Source: Bacteroidota bacterium (GTDB lineage Bacteria > Bacteroidota > Ignavibacteria > Kapaibacteriales > Kapaibacteriaceae). From it: a stretch of 64,000 bases of DNA. Positions within the stretch are counted from its first letter, which is position 1. The number at the start of each line of letters is the position of its first letter. A model generated the notes under the pieces. That model searched no databases. It saw only the letters and a list, made by a program, of their open reading frames with translations, and had not been told where the DNA came from. Shown one piece after another: positions 37,327 through 47,298 of the stretch. Position numbers and translations under genes: made by a program. The stretch is taken from positions 682,115 through 746,114 of the forward strand of contig JAFDZT010000004.1 in the NCBI GenBank assembly GCA_018266735.1. Direction: 5' to 3'.

Positions 37327-40300
37327 GTGAACACCTTCATCAAGAACCTCCTCTCCTTCTCGCTCAGGAACAGATTCTTCGTTCTGTTCGCAACGATCGC
37401 CTTGGTGATCGGCGGCGTGATCGCCTACAAGACCACGATCATCGAGGCCTTCCCGGATGTGACGAACACACAGGTCACGATCATCACGCAATGGCCCGGA
37501 CGTGGTGCCGAAGAGATCGAGAAGTTCGTGACGATCCCCATCGAGGTCTCCGTGAACGGGGTCCCGAACAAGGTATCGCTCCGCAGCACAACGCTCTTCG
37601 GTCTTTCGGTGGTGAAGATCATCTTCGAAGACGACGTCGACGATTTCACAGCACGACAGACGACGGTGAACCTTCTTGCCAATGCCGATCTGCCGGACGG
37701 TGTCAAACCGGAAGTGCAGCCTCCCTACGGTCCAACCGGCGAGATCTTCCGCTACACGCTCAAGAGCACAACGCACGATGTACGCGAGCTCAAGACGTTG
37801 CAGGACTGGGTGGTCGAACGCCGCATCCGCGCTGTGAGCGGTGTGGCCGATGTGGTGAGCTTTGGTGGAGAGGTGCGCACGTTCGAGATCAGTGTGAATC
37901 CCGATCTGCTCTTGAAGTACGACATCTCGCCGCTCGAAGTGTACAATGCCGTGAATCGCAGCAACATCAATGTTGGTGGCGATGTGATCGAGAAGAACGA
38001 CCAGGCGTACGTCGTTCGCGGCATCGGCCTGCACACGTCCATTCCCGATATCGAGAACGTCATCGTCGACTACATCGGCGGTGTTCCCATCACCGTGCGC
38101 AACCTTGCCACCGTGCATGAGAGCGCGCTTCCCCGCCTCGGTCAGGTCGGCCGTGGCGCCGACACCGATGTGGTCGAAGGCATCGTCGTGATGCGCAAAG
38201 GCGAAGACCCTAGTGCTGTGATCTCGGCACTGGAAGCCAAGATCGACGAGATCAACACAAAGGTGCTGCCGGATGATGTGCGTATCGTGGAGTTCTACAA
38301 CCGACAGAATCTCATCGACTTCTGCATCGAGACCGTTTCGCATAACATCGTCGAGGGGATCATCCTCGTCACAGTGATCGTCTTCCTCTTCCTTGCCGAC
38401 TTCCGTGCCACCTTCATCGTGGCCATCATCATCCCTCTTGCCTTGCTCTTTGCTTTCATCTGTTTGAAGCTCAAGGGGCTCACAGCCAACCTTCTGTCGA
38501 TCGGCGCCATCGACTTCGGCATCATCATCGACGGGGCCGTGGTGATGGTGGAAGGGGTGTTCGTGGCGCTTGATGCAAAGGCCAAAGAACTTGGCATGGA
38601 GCGCTTCAACAAGATCTCGAAGCTCGGACTCATCAAGCGCACGGGCGTCGATCTTGGCAAGTCCATCTTCTTTGCCAAGGTGATCATCATCACCAGTCTC
38701 ATTCCCCTCTTCTCCTTTACCAAGGTGGAAGGGCGGATGTTCAAGCCGCTTGCCTACACGTTGAGCTTTGCCTTGGTGGGCGCTCTCATCCTGTCGCTCA
38801 CACTCGTCCCCGTGCTCATCTCGCTGATGATGAAGAAGAATGTTCGCGAACGACACAATCCGATCGTCCACTTCATCACGTCAACGCTCATGAAGTGGTT
38901 CGACTGGATCGTTCATCATCGCAAGAAGAGTCTTGGCGTTGCAGCCGTGTTCGTGATCTCCGGCATGCTCTCCTTCACGTTCCTCGGGTCGGAATTCCTT
39001 CCGCAGCTCAACGAAGGCGCCATGTACATTCGTGCGAATCTTCCGTTGAGCACGTCGCTGGAAGAGGCTGTGCGCCTTACGCAGGGCATGCGCGAAACGC
39101 TTCGTTCATTCCCCGAGGTGAAGCAGGTGATGTCGCAGACCGGACGTCCGAACGATGGCACCGATCCCACGGGGTTCTACAACGTGGAGTTTCACGTCGA
39201 CCTGCTTCGTGTCAAGGAATGGTCGCGCCCCATCACGAAGGAAGAACTCATCGCCGAGATGAAGCAGAAGCTAAGCGTTTATCCGGGCATCAACTTCAAC
39301 TTCTCGCAGCCGATCATGGACAACGTCGAAGAGGCCGTGTCCGGCGTGAAAGGCTCCATCGCCGTGAAGGTGTTCGGCGACGATCTGCAGGCGCTCGAGG
39401 CCCATGCCGAAGATGTCTACGACCAGCTCAAGACCGTGCGTGGCATCGAAGACCTTGGCATCATCCGAAACATGGGACAGCCCGAGCTGCGCATCACGCT
39501 GGACGAAGGCAAGATGGCCACGTATGGCGTTGCCACAGCCGATGCGAACTCCGTGATCGAGATGGCGATCGGCGGCAAGGCGGCAAGTCGGTTCTACGAT
39601 GGCGAGAAGAAGTTCGACATCCGCGTTCGGTATCTCAAGCAGTATCGTGACAACGAAACGAAGATCGCCGACCTCAAGGTGCCCACGTTGCACGGATCGA
39701 TGATCCCGCTCAAGGAGATCGCCACCATCACATCGGTCACCGGACCGCTCCTCATCTTCCGCGACGGCAATGAACGGTTCATTGCGATCAAGTTCTCTGT
39801 GCGCGGACGTGACATGGGAAGCACGATCGGCGAGGCACAGACAAAGGTGAACAGCACCGTCAAGCTCGAGCATGGAATGCGCATGACGTGGACAGGTGAC
39901 TTCGAGAATCAGCAGCGCGCCGAGCGAACGCTTTCGATCGCTGTTCCGGTGAGCCTTGTGATGATCTTCATCATCTTGCTTATCACAACTGGTTCGGTTC
40001 GCGACGCCTTCCTCATCATCCTCAACGTACCGTTCGCCATCATTGGCGGTATCGGTGGTCTGCTCATCACGGGCACGAACTTCAGCATCAGTGCGGGGAT
40101 CGGCTTCATTGCGTTGAGCGGTATCTGCATTCTGAACGGTGTGATCCTTGTGAGCATCTTTCATAAGAACATGCACGACGAGCGCATGTCACTCAGCGAT
40201 GCCATTCGCAGCGGCGTGTACAACCGCATCCGACCTATCGTGATGACGGCCTTCATGGGCATCCTCGGTCTCCTCCCTGCCGCCATGTCCACCGGTATCG

Positions 40301-40449
40301 GCTCCGACGCCCAACGTCCGCTTGCCATCGTCGTCGTGAGCGGCTTCGTCACCACTACCCTTCTCAGTTTGCTCATCTTCCCGCAACTCTTCTGGGTGGC
40401 CTATCGCAAGCACCACTTGTCGTTGAAGATGGAGAGCACGGAGATATGA
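37327..40449 (+). CDS. czcA: Heavy-metal RND efflux pump (CzcA/CusA family)
   Basis: A 1040-residue inner-membrane proton antiporter with twelve predicted helices and two large periplasmic loops. Helix 4 carries DFGIIIDGAVVMVE (Asp396, Asp402, Glu409), the charged motif of the divalent-cation (Co/Zn/Cd/Ni) HME-RND branch rather than the Cu/Ag CusA pattern; the usual Asn after Glu is Gly here. The Met triad of CusA is not evident. The GTG start follows the adaptor stop by 4 bases. Exact metal range cannot be read from sequence. Confidence 0.93.
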   Translation: MNTFIKNLLSFSLRNRFFVLFATIALVIGGVIAYKTTIIEAFPDVTNTQVTIITQWPGRGAEEIEKFVTIPIEVSVNGVPNKVSLRSTTLFGLSVVKIIFEDDVDDFTARQTTVNLLANADLPDGVKPEVQPPYGPTGEIFRYTLKSTTHDVRELKTLQDWVVERRIRAVSGVADVVSFGGEVRTFEISVNPDLLLKYDISPLEVYNAVNRSNINVGGDVIEKNDQAYVVRGIGLHTSIPDIENVIVDYIGGVPITVRNLATVHESALPRLGQVGRGADTDVVEGIVVMRKGEDPSAVISALEAKIDEINTKVLPDDVRIVEFYNRQNLIDFCIETVSHNIVEGIILVTVIVFLFLADFRATFIVAIIIPLALLFAFICLKLKGLTANLLSIGAIDFGIIIDGAVVMVEGVFVALDAKAKELGMERFNKISKLGLIKRTGVDLGKSIFFAKVIIITSLIPLFSFTKVEGRMFKPLAYTLSFALVGALILSLTLVPVLISLMMKKNVRERHNPIVHFITSTLMKWFDWIVHHRKKSLGVAAVFVISGMLSFTFLGSEFLPQLNEGAMYIRANLPLSTSLEEAVRLTQGMRETLRSFPEVKQVMSQTGRPNDGTDPTGFYNVEFHVDLLRVKEWSRPITKEELIAEMKQKLSVYPGINFNFSQPIMDNVEEAVSGVKGSIAVKVFGDDLQALEAHAEDVYDQLKTVRGIEDLGIIRNMGQPELRITLDEGKMATYGVATADANSVIEMAIGGKAASRFYDGEKKFDIRVRYLKQYRDNETKIADLKVPTLHGSMIPLKEIATITSVTGPLLIFRDGNERFIAIKFSVRGRDMGSTIGEAQTKVNSTVKLEHGMRMTWTGDFENQQRAERTLSIAVPVSLVMIFIILLITTGSVRDAFLIILNVPFAIIGGIGGLLITGTNFSISAGIGFIALSGICILNGVILVSIFHKNMHDERMSLSDAIRSGVYNRIRPIVMTAFMGILGLLPAAMSTGIGSDAQRPLAIVVVSGFVTTTLLSLLIFPQLFWVAYRKHHLSLKMESTEI

Positions 40450-40455
40450 TCAATG

Positions 40456-40490
40456 AAAAGGGCCACATCACTTGGTGATGCGGCCCTTTT
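40456..40490. terminator. Bidirectional terminator between the RND operon and the second EF-G
   Basis: A 15-bp arm hairpin with one mismatch: AAAAGGGCC-a-CATCAC, loop ttg, GTGATG-c-GGCCCTTTT. A-run on one side and T-run on the other make it work in both directions for these convergent genes. Confidence 0.9.
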
Positions 40491-40562
40491 CGATTCGCTA
40501 CTTCAGAGTACCTACAAAACACATTCTGTATCATGTATTCTGTATTCCTCTGTTTCCATTTC

Positions 40563-42659
40563 TTACTTATTCCCCTCTGCTCGTTTCTTCTGATACTCCT
40601 TCACCATTTCTTCCTGGACGTTGCGAGGAACGGCTTGGTACTTCTCGAATTCCATCGAGAATTCACCCTTTCCTTGCGTCACAGAACGAAGGTCTGTTGA
40701 GTATCCGAACATTTCGGACAGCGGAACTTCGGATTCGATCACCACATAGCCGGCATCCGTTGTGGTGCCCATGATCACGCCGCGGCGCTGGTTGATCTGG
40801 CCGATCACCGTGCCTTGGAATTCTTCAGGAGCGCTCACTTCGAGCTTCATGATCGGCTCGAGGATCACTGGCTTGCACTGGTTGTACACTTCGCGGAACG
40901 ACATCAGCGCAGCCGTACGGAAGGCCTGCTCGGACGAGTCCACTGGGTGCGTGTTACCGTCGTTGATCGTGGCACGAACGCCTACCACCGGTTGACCGAT
41001 GAGCGTTCCTTCCTTGATCGCCTCACGGAAGCCCTTATCGCAGGCAGGAACGTATTCACGCGGGATCACACCACCAACGATGTCGTCCACGAACTCATAC
41101 GACTCCACAGCGTCCGGTGGCAATGGCTCGAAGTAGCCGCCAACGCGTGCATACTGTCCCGAACCACCCGTTTGCTTCTTGTGCGTGTAGTTGAAGTCAG
41201 CGCGTTGCGAGATCGTTTCGCGGAAGGCAACCTTCGGACGACCCACGATCACTTCCGTCTGATACTCACGCTTGATACGCTCGATGTAGATCTCAAGGTG
41301 GAGCTCGCCCATTCCCTTGATGATCGTTTCGCCGGACTCTTCATCGCGCGTTACGCGGAACGTTGGGTCTTCCTTGGTGAAGCGGTTCAGTGCCTTCGAG
41401 AAGTTCACTTGACCGGCCTTGTCCTTCGGAGCAACAGCAAGTTCGATCACCGGCTCGGGGACGAACATCGACGTCATCGTATAGTTCACCGTGCCGTCTG
41501 TGAACGTATCGCCCGACGCACATTCCACACCGAACATTGCCACGATATCGCCCGACGTTGCAGACTCGATATCGTGCATTTCGCTGGAGTGCATACGCGC
41601 AAGACGTGGGACCTTGACCTTCTTGCCTGTGGCAATGTTGTAGATCATGTCGCCCTTGTCCACCTTGCCTTGATACAAGCGCATGTAGGTGAGCTGACCG
41701 TACTTGCCGTCTTCAAGCTTGAAGGCAAGCATGACGAGTGGCTTGTTGTCATCGTTCGACAGTGTGACCTTCTCTTCGTTCTGGTCGCGGTCGAGAGCGT
41801 GGTTCTCCACCTCGTTTGGCGACGGAAGGTAGCGTGTGACGCCATCAAGCAGCGTTTGCACGCCCTTGTTCTTGTAGGCGGAACCGCAGAACACCGGCGT
41901 CATCTTCATGGAGATCGCACCAAGACGGATGGCCGCGGTCAGCTCTTCCGCTGTTGGCTCCTCATCCATGAGGAACTTCTCCATCAGGGCGTCGCTGTGA
42001 TCTGCTGCCACTTCGATAAGGTGACGACGAAGATCCTTTGCCTTGGGCATCAGGTTCGCCGGGATCTCTTCGGTACGGATGTCATCGCCACTCGGTCCAT
42101 CGAAGTAGATGGCCTTCATGTTGACGAGGTCGATCACGCCTTCGAGCTTGTCTTCGAGACCGATCGGATACGTAACGAATGCTGGGTTGTGTTGAAGCTT
42201 CTCACGGAGTTGCTCAATAACACGATCGGGGTTCGCACCCGAACGATCGCACTTATTGATGAAGGCCAGACGCGGTACGCTGTATCGACGCATCTGACGG
42301 TCCACCGTGATCGACTGTGATTGCACACCGGCAACAGAGCACAACACAAGGACGGCTCCGTCGAGTACGCGCAATGCACGTTCTACTTCAACAGTGAAGT
42401 CTACGTGACCAGGAGTATCGATCAAGTTGATGGAATAGTCGCCCCACGTGCAATACGTTGCGGCCGACTGGATCGTGATGCCTTTCTCGCGCTCAAGATC
42501 CATTGAGTCCATCTTTGCGCCTACGCCGTCCTTGCCGCGCACTTCATGGATTGCATGGATCTTACCCGTGTAATACAGGATGCGCTCGGACAGCGTCGTT
42601 TTACCGGAGTCGATGTGGGCACTGATCCCGATGTTCCGGATTTTCGACAGATCTGCCAT
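40563..42659 (-). CDS. Second elongation factor G, mitochondrial EFG1/spd-type
   Basis: A 698-residue EF-G. G1 [12 protein letters not shown] (residues 14-25) has Asp-Ser-Gly instead of Asp-Ala-Gly, and [34 protein letters not shown] is very close to mitochondrial EF-G1 and the spirochete/delta-proteobacterial EFG1 group. The C-terminus ([29 protein letters not shown] Lys/Glu-rich tail) is also of that type. In organisms with two EF-Gs one may specialise in translocation and the other in ribosome recycling; which does what here is not known. It has its own promoter and terminator, away from the str operon. Confidence 0.92.
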   Translation of the reverse strand: MADLSKIRNIGISAHIDSGKTTLSERILYYTGKIHAIHEVRGKDGVGAKMDSMDLEREKGITIQSAATYCTWGDYSINLIDTPGHVDFTVEVERALRVLDGAVLVLCSVAGVQSQSITVDRQMRRYSVPRLAFINKCDRSGANPDRVIEQLREKLQHNPAFVTYPIGLEDKLEGVIDLVNMKAIYFDGPSGDDIRTEEIPANLMPKAKDLRRHLIEVAADHSDALMEKFLMDEEPTAEELTAAIRLGAISMKMTPVFCGSAYKNKGVQTLLDGVTRYLPSPNEVENHALDRDQNEEKVTLSNDDNKPLVMLAFKLEDGKYGQLTYMRLYQGKVDKGDMIYNIATGKKVKVPRLARMHSSEMHDIESATSGDIVAMFGVECASGDTFTDGTVNYTMTSMFVPEPVIELAVAPKDKAGQVNFSKALNRFTKEDPTFRVTRDEESGETIIKGMGELHLEIYIERIKREYQTEVIVGRPKVAFRETISQRADFNYTHKKQTGGSGQYARVGGYFEPLPPDAVESYEFVDDIVGGVIPREYVPACDKGFREAIKEGTLIGQPVVGVRATINDGNTHPVDSSEQAFRTAALMSFREVYNQCKPVILEPIMKLEVSAPEEFQGTVIGQINQRRGVIMGTTTDAGYVVIESEVPLSEMFGYSTDLRSVTQGKGEFSMEFEKYQAVPRNVQEEMVKEYQKKRAEGNK

Positions 42660-42701
42660 AGCAGGTCACCTAAAAAATGAGTGGGGAAATGGTAAAGACA
42701 A

Positions 42702-42734
42702 CAAAGATAAGGGAATAATTTCAGAGATGACAAA
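42702..42734 (-). promoter_or_regulatory. Bacteroidota-type promoter for the second EF-G
   Basis: On the minus strand: TTTG (TTG at 42731-42733), 21 bases, TATCTTTG (42702-42709), perfect TAnnTTTG. The leader to ATG 42659 is ~36 bases. Confidence 0.8.
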
Positions 42735-42791
42735 TGAGAAGGTGTTCATATTACGACGTGAGGTAAGGTTCATGTTCATGAGGGAGTTGCT

Positions 42792-44135
42792 ATGAAACGA
42801 GGACTTCTCGTCGGGCTCTTCGCCATTGCCGGACTGCAGGCAGTTTCCGCAGGGCAGCACGACCACGTTCTCTGCTTCCCGCCCAATTTTCGGACCACGT
42901 CCGCTCCGGCCGACCCTGGACTTCCACCTCGAACCGACCGCTTCCCGCTCGTCCTCCAGCTCACGATCGGCACTGTCCGGTCGACCTCCGTGCGCGTCTC
43001 GGCCCCCTCGGTCCAGTTCGACACCACCCTGACCCTCTCCGAGCGCTCTACGGCCACCCTCGCCTTGCCGCCTTCCCTCGTCGTCCCCAACATCACCGGG
43101 ATCTCGAACAACGTGGTAACGGTCACGAGCGCCGAGCCCGTGAGCATTGCAGCGCTGGATGCGAAGTTCCAGAGCTCGGAGTCGTTCGCGGTGCTGCCCG
43201 TGTCCGCGCTTGGCACGTCCTACCTTGTGAGCAGCTACACCAAGCTGGCCAAGGATCTGACCGGACTGTTCTGCATCATGGCCACAGAGTTCGGCACCAC
43301 GGTCACGATCACGTCGCCGACCTCCGGCAGCACACCGAGCACACCGCGCCCGAAGACCCGCACCATCACGCTGAACCGCGGCGAGGTGTACACGTACGTG
43401 GCGCCATTCGACGAGAGTGCTGCGAGCGACCCGTCGGGTACGCGCATCGTGGCATCCGCTCCGGTGGCCGTGATCTCCGGTCACTCCTGCGCCTATGTTC
43501 CCGCCAAGTGCGAGGCCTGCAACCCGCTCTACGAGCAGTTGGTCCCCACACTGATGTTCGGCGTGCAGACGTTCATTCCGCCCATTGCGCAACGCGCCGA
43601 GTCGATGATCCGCGTCATGGCCACGGCCGAGCCCGCCACCATCTCCGTGAACGGGGCCCCATCCGTCACGATCATGCCGGGCATGTGGTGGGAGGCGCGA
43701 CGGGATGCCATGCCCGTGCACGTCACGAGTGATGTGCCGGTGCAGGTAGCGCTGTTTGGGATGGGATTTCGAAGCGGCGACAGTATTGGCGACCCATGCA
43801 TGATCATGGTGCCGCCGCATGAGCAGTTCGCCCGCGAGCAGCTCATCACCACGTCGGCCCTGCCATCGTGGAAGCATTTCCTTACGCTTTCGTGTGGACC
43901 GGACAATCACAACACCGTCTTTGTGGACGGCACCGCCGTGCCGGCAACGGCCTGGATCGTTGACGAACGTTCACAGTTCCGGTATGCCCACGTGCCCGTG
44001 GAATACGGCTCACACTTGGTCACGTCGGTTGGTCCGGTGGGCGTCTTCGTCTCCGGCACCGGCTCCATGCGTGAAGGCGACCCGGGCGCGTACGACGCCT
44101 ATGGTCACAGTGGCGCCATGATCGTGAAGCGGTAA
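42792..44135 (+). CDS. Secreted IgGFc-binding-domain protein
   Basis: A 447-residue protein with a signal peptide (LLVGLFAIAGLQAVSAGQ). The region VTITSPTSG ... TITLNRGEVYTYVA ... ASAPVAVISGHSCAYVPAKCEACNPLYEQLVP is typical of the IgGFc-binding N-terminal domain found in secreted proteins of Bacteroidota and animals. Cysteine pairs (CEAC, CGPDNHN) suggest disulfides. It ends VKR with no T9SS domain, so it is probably periplasmic or surface-held by partners. The start follows GAGGGAG (42778-42784 region). Ligand unknown. Confidence 0.75.
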   Translation: MKRGLLVGLFAIAGLQAVSAGQHDHVLCFPPNFRTTSAPADPGLPPRTDRFPLVLQLTIGTVRSTSVRVSAPSVQFDTTLTLSERSTATLALPPSLVVPNITGISNNVVTVTSAEPVSIAALDAKFQSSESFAVLPVSALGTSYLVSSYTKLAKDLTGLFCIMATEFGTTVTITSPTSGSTPSTPRPKTRTITLNRGEVYTYVAPFDESAASDPSGTRIVASAPVAVISGHSCAYVPAKCEACNPLYEQLVPTLMFGVQTFIPPIAQRAESMIRVMATAEPATISVNGAPSVTIMPGMWWEARRDAMPVHVTSDVPVQVALFGMGFRSGDSIGDPCMIMVPPHEQFAREQLITTSALPSWKHFLTLSCGPDNHNTVFVDGTAVPATAWIVDERSQFRYAHVPVEYGSHLVTSVGPVGVFVSGTGSMREGDPGAYDAYGHSGAMIVKR

Positions 44136-44215
44136 GTCGGCACGGAGGCAAGGGAACACAATTTCCCGCCAATCTGCTCGTCAATCTTTGGAACCCCCTC
44201 ATTTTAAATAGTGTC

Positions 44216-44249
44216 AGCGGCCATGGTCCACGTTAGGATCGTGGCCGCT
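44216..44249. terminator. Inverted repeat between convergent genes, possible terminator
   Basis: AGCGGCCA (44216-44223) pairs with TGGCCGCT (44242-44249) around an 18-base loop, in the gap between two converging genes. No clear T-tract follows on either strand, so termination is uncertain. Confidence 0.45.
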
Positions 44250-44282
44250 GGCGGTTTAGGCCGGGGTTGATGCTCTGGCCAG

Positions 44283-44912
44283 TTATCTGAACCGACGTCG
44301 CACCCAGACGAGCGTCATCGTGACGGCCGCGCCGGACACGGCACACAGCATATCGCGATAGCCATCCCAGATATCGCCTTGCAACCCAACGAACGGATCG
44401 TAGGCATCCGGCGGCAGGGTCCATGCAGTTGAGGCTTCGATCAACTCGTAGGCAGCACTGTACGAAAGCACAAAGTCCACCGGAAGCAGATACAGCCACC
44501 GCGCCTGCAAGTGCGAGTACCGTGCGAGAACTTCATGGAGCGGATACACCAGAAGGAATCCGAACAGGAAGTGCACGAGGCGGTCGTAGACATTCGGTCG
44601 TGCAAAGCCGAACACTTTCGACATCCATGCACCAAGTGGCACATTCGAATATCCCATGTTCGCACCAACGGCATGGAACATCATGAAGATGGCGATGCAG
44701 AGGTAGGATCCTTCCGAGATCGGAAACCGTCGGTACGTTGCAAGGAGGCCCCCGACGAACACGAAGACGAGAATGTTATCGAGCCACCATTGCGGTCGCC
44801 ACACCGGGTCGATCGCAAACCACGTCCACACAAGAAAATAGGAAGCCGCCAATCCCATCAGGATCGGGCTCTTCGTGAATCGTCGCAGATCGACAGCTGA
44901 TGCAGTGGTCAC
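44283..44912 (-). CDS. yjdF: YjdF/DUF2238 inner-membrane protein
   Basis: A 209-residue polytopic protein, exactly the length of E. coli YjdF. Five or six hydrophobic helices; GANMGYSNVPLG, ARPNVYDRLVHFLFGFLLVYP, DFVLSYSAAYELIEA and LQGDIWDGYRDML are family-typical, with conserved His, Asp and Glu in membrane-near segments. Function unknown. GTG 44912 is chosen because GGGAG (44919-44923) lies 6 bases upstream; an in-frame upstream extension would run into the cyclase gene. A truncated, ~90% identical second copy lies at 47299-47655. Confidence 0.88.
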   Translation of the reverse strand: MTTASAVDLRRFTKSPILMGLAASYFLVWTWFAIDPVWRPQWWLDNILVFVFVGGLLATYRRFPISEGSYLCIAIFMMFHAVGANMGYSNVPLGAWMSKVFGFARPNVYDRLVHFLFGFLLVYPLHEVLARYSHLQARWLYLLPVDFVLSYSAAYELIEASTAWTLPPDAYDPFVGLQGDIWDGYRDMLCAVSGAAVTMTLVWVRRRFR

Positions 44913-44949
44913 CGTTCTCTCCCAGTGTTTTAGGTCTACCCAGTTTATC

Positions 44950-47142
44950 TCAGGCACGCTGCAGAAACCATGTTGCCATCCTGCCTTTCCCCTTGATGTC
45001 GAACTCACCCCGTTGTAGGAGCAGCATTGAAGAAGGATTGTTCTGTCGTGTGATGTCGACGCCCTTTCCTGCATACTGCGCCCGGAGTTCTTCGGCAAAC
45101 GAGTCGGACACATGGACGTGACCAGCCGCTCCAAAGGACTCCATGCGCGAGGCGATGTTCACGGTGTCGCCCCATAGATCGTAGGCAAGCTTGTTCTCGC
45201 CGATCACACCCGCCACAGCGGGTCCGGAATGGAGTCCGATCCGAACGTCGATCGCCAGACCAGTTCGTTCACGGATGCCCGGCATGGCGGCAAGGACGTC
45301 GAGCGCGAACTGAGCGGCCCGATCAGCATGATCTTCGCAAACCTCGGGAACTCCTGCAACGGCCATATACGCATCGCCGATCGTCTTGATCTTTTCGAGG
45401 CCGTGTTCACGGGCAAGTCCGTCAAAGACCGTGAAGACGGTATTCAGTGCAGTGACCAATTGCTCTGGTGGGATGCTCGCAGAGAGAGGCGTAAAGCCAA
45501 CGATGTCGGAGAAGAAAACGGTCACGCGTTCGAACCGATCGGCGATCATGGTTGACCCGTGAAGGATGCGCTCAGCGATCATCGATGGAAGGATGTTGTT
45601 GAGGATGCGCTCCTGTTCTTGATATCGTGCAAGCTTCACTTGACGATCACGCTCGGCATTCTGAAGTGTTCGTCGATGCTCAAGACGCTCCGCCTCTTGC
45701 GTGGAACGCTCTCCACTCAGAAGTTCCTGCAGTGCATGCGCCCGTTCCGTGCTTTCAAGACATTCCTTCCATCGTTCGGTTTGGCGGTAGACCTTGGAGA
45801 GCATTCCATACACGTTGATTGCTGCCGGTCGACCATCGATTCCTGCAGCAGCATCGAGCGCTAACAGCAACATCTCCTCCGCCCGCTCAAGAGATCGTCC
45901 CACGTACCGCTCATCGAGGTAGATCGACCCGATTCGCGCGCGTGTGTTCGCGACCTCATGTACAATACCGAGTTCGGTCAGGGCATCTACGCCGGTCGAG
46001 TACAGTTCGAGAGCCTCGTCATACCGCCCTTGTAACTGGTAGATCTCGCCCAGGTTGACGCGAGTACGACATGCATGGTCGGAAAGGTGCAAGCGCTCAC
46101 ACATGTCGATGGAGCGCCGGTAGGCGTCTTCGGCCCCAACGAGGTCGTTCACCTGTTTCAAGACCAGGCCAAGATTGCCAAGCATGACGGCTACACCCGA
46201 CTCATGACCAGCGTCCTCAAAACACGACAGTGCTCGAGTGAAATAGTCTTGTGCACGAGCATCCTCGTGAAGATCCAAATAGAGGTTCCCGATACTGCCA
46301 AGCACCCCGCCTGCACCACGCTTATCACCCAATGTCTCATAGATCTCCAGCGATCGGTCGTAGACCTCCAGAGCACCAGGGATCTCCATGATCTTTCGAA
46401 GCGCTACCCCCTTGTTCCCAAGGACAATGGCGACCCCAAGAATGTTCTCCGCTTGGGTAAAAAGATCGAGTGCACGATCGTAGGCATCGATGGCCGATGC
46501 ATACTGGCCTAATGCCACATAGATGCTTGCGATCCCATCCAACGTGCCGGCCGCTCCCGTCTTGGCGCCATGCTGTTCAAAGATGCTGAGGGCGATCGAT
46601 TGATGATGGAGTGCCTCCTGATACCGAGCCGAATAGAAGAGCACCGTACCGACGTTGCCATGTAGTCCGGCAAGGATCCTCCCATCTCGAATCAGGTTCG
46701 CACTCCCCAGCGCTCGTTCATAGTACTCGAGCGCCGAATCGAACTTGTTCATCGAACGAAAGACAGTTCCAATGTTCCCATTCGCCACTGCTACCTGCTC
46801 GAGATCTCCTGCCTGCAGGAAAACATCGAGAGCAGTTGACAACGACGACAGGGCAGTGCTGTGGTCGCGAAGGAACATGTGAAGCATGCCATGATCCAGT
46901 AGTACGTTGGCATGGTCGATGGTGGTGGGGTCAGCTGCCGTGATGGACAACGCTTCGAGTGAGTGCGGCAGCGCTTCGCGTGTAGATCCACGGCGCCACA
47001 GCGACGCAGAAAGCACACGAAGTGCACGAGCCCTTTGCATTGGCGACAACGCTCGGTCTTGCAAACACTCTCGAGCAAGGCGTTCGGCCCGTGTGTGAGC
47101 TCCTTCTCTATTGGCTTCCTCAGCGTTGTCGAGTAACTCCAT
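44950..47142 (-). CDS. TPR-repeat adenylate cyclase (class III)
   Basis: A 730-residue protein, no signal peptide. About residues 40-490 are tandem tetratricopeptide repeats (many copies of GNIGTVF-, GNLGLVL- and ALEYYERAL-type helices). After a coiled-coil segment (~500-530) comes a class III cyclase domain with metal-binding Asp546 (FFSDIVGFT) and Asp590 (IGDAYMAV), adenine-selecting Lys586 and Asp655, and transition-state residues Asn662 and Arg666, so ATP is the predicted substrate and the product cAMP. The TPR part probably senses a protein partner. It sits 37 bases before yjdF in the same direction. Confidence 0.92.
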   Translation of the reverse strand: MELLDNAEEANREGAHTRAERLARECLQDRALSPMQRARALRVLSASLWRRGSTREALPHSLEALSITAADPTTIDHANVLLDHGMLHMFLRDHSTALSSLSTALDVFLQAGDLEQVAVANGNIGTVFRSMNKFDSALEYYERALGSANLIRDGRILAGLHGNVGTVLFYSARYQEALHHQSIALSIFEQHGAKTGAAGTLDGIASIYVALGQYASAIDAYDRALDLFTQAENILGVAIVLGNKGVALRKIMEIPGALEVYDRSLEIYETLGDKRGAGGVLGSIGNLYLDLHEDARAQDYFTRALSCFEDAGHESGVAVMLGNLGLVLKQVNDLVGAEDAYRRSIDMCERLHLSDHACRTRVNLGEIYQLQGRYDEALELYSTGVDALTELGIVHEVANTRARIGSIYLDERYVGRSLERAEEMLLLALDAAAGIDGRPAAINVYGMLSKVYRQTERWKECLESTERAHALQELLSGERSTQEAERLEHRRTLQNAERDRQVKLARYQEQERILNNILPSMIAERILHGSTMIADRFERVTVFFSDIVGFTPLSASIPPEQLVTALNTVFTVFDGLAREHGLEKIKTIGDAYMAVAGVPEVCEDHADRAAQFALDVLAAMPGIRERTGLAIDVRIGLHSGPAVAGVIGENKLAYDLWGDTVNIASRMESFGAAGHVHVSDSFAEELRAQYAGKGVDITRQNNPSSMLLLQRGEFDIKGKGRMATWFLQRA

Positions 47143-47298
47143 GTGACCTTGCCGATCTCATTCGTGTTCTTGTTGTTGTCGTTGTTGTGCGAAGATAGCA
47201 AAGGGGACAGGCGCTCATGATTCTTGATCACTTTTCACATTTTCAACTCTTTCGACTCTTGTCGTTTTGTTGCACGAGAACAGACTTACGTGGTGGCA

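Noticed and set aside
37309..38871. 520-residue frame opposite the RND pump
   Set aside because: His/Asp-rich antisense shadow of the pump gene with no start signal.
40815..42320. 501-residue open frame antisense to the second EF-G
   Set aside because: It is a shadow of the EF-G codon pattern (His/Arg/Leu-rich, no known motif), has no ribosome-binding site and lies wholly within a certain gene.
47143..47298. TATCTTCG as a promoter for the adenylate cyclase
   Set aside because: One mismatch to TAnnTTTG and no TTG at 20-21 bases upstream; too weak to list.
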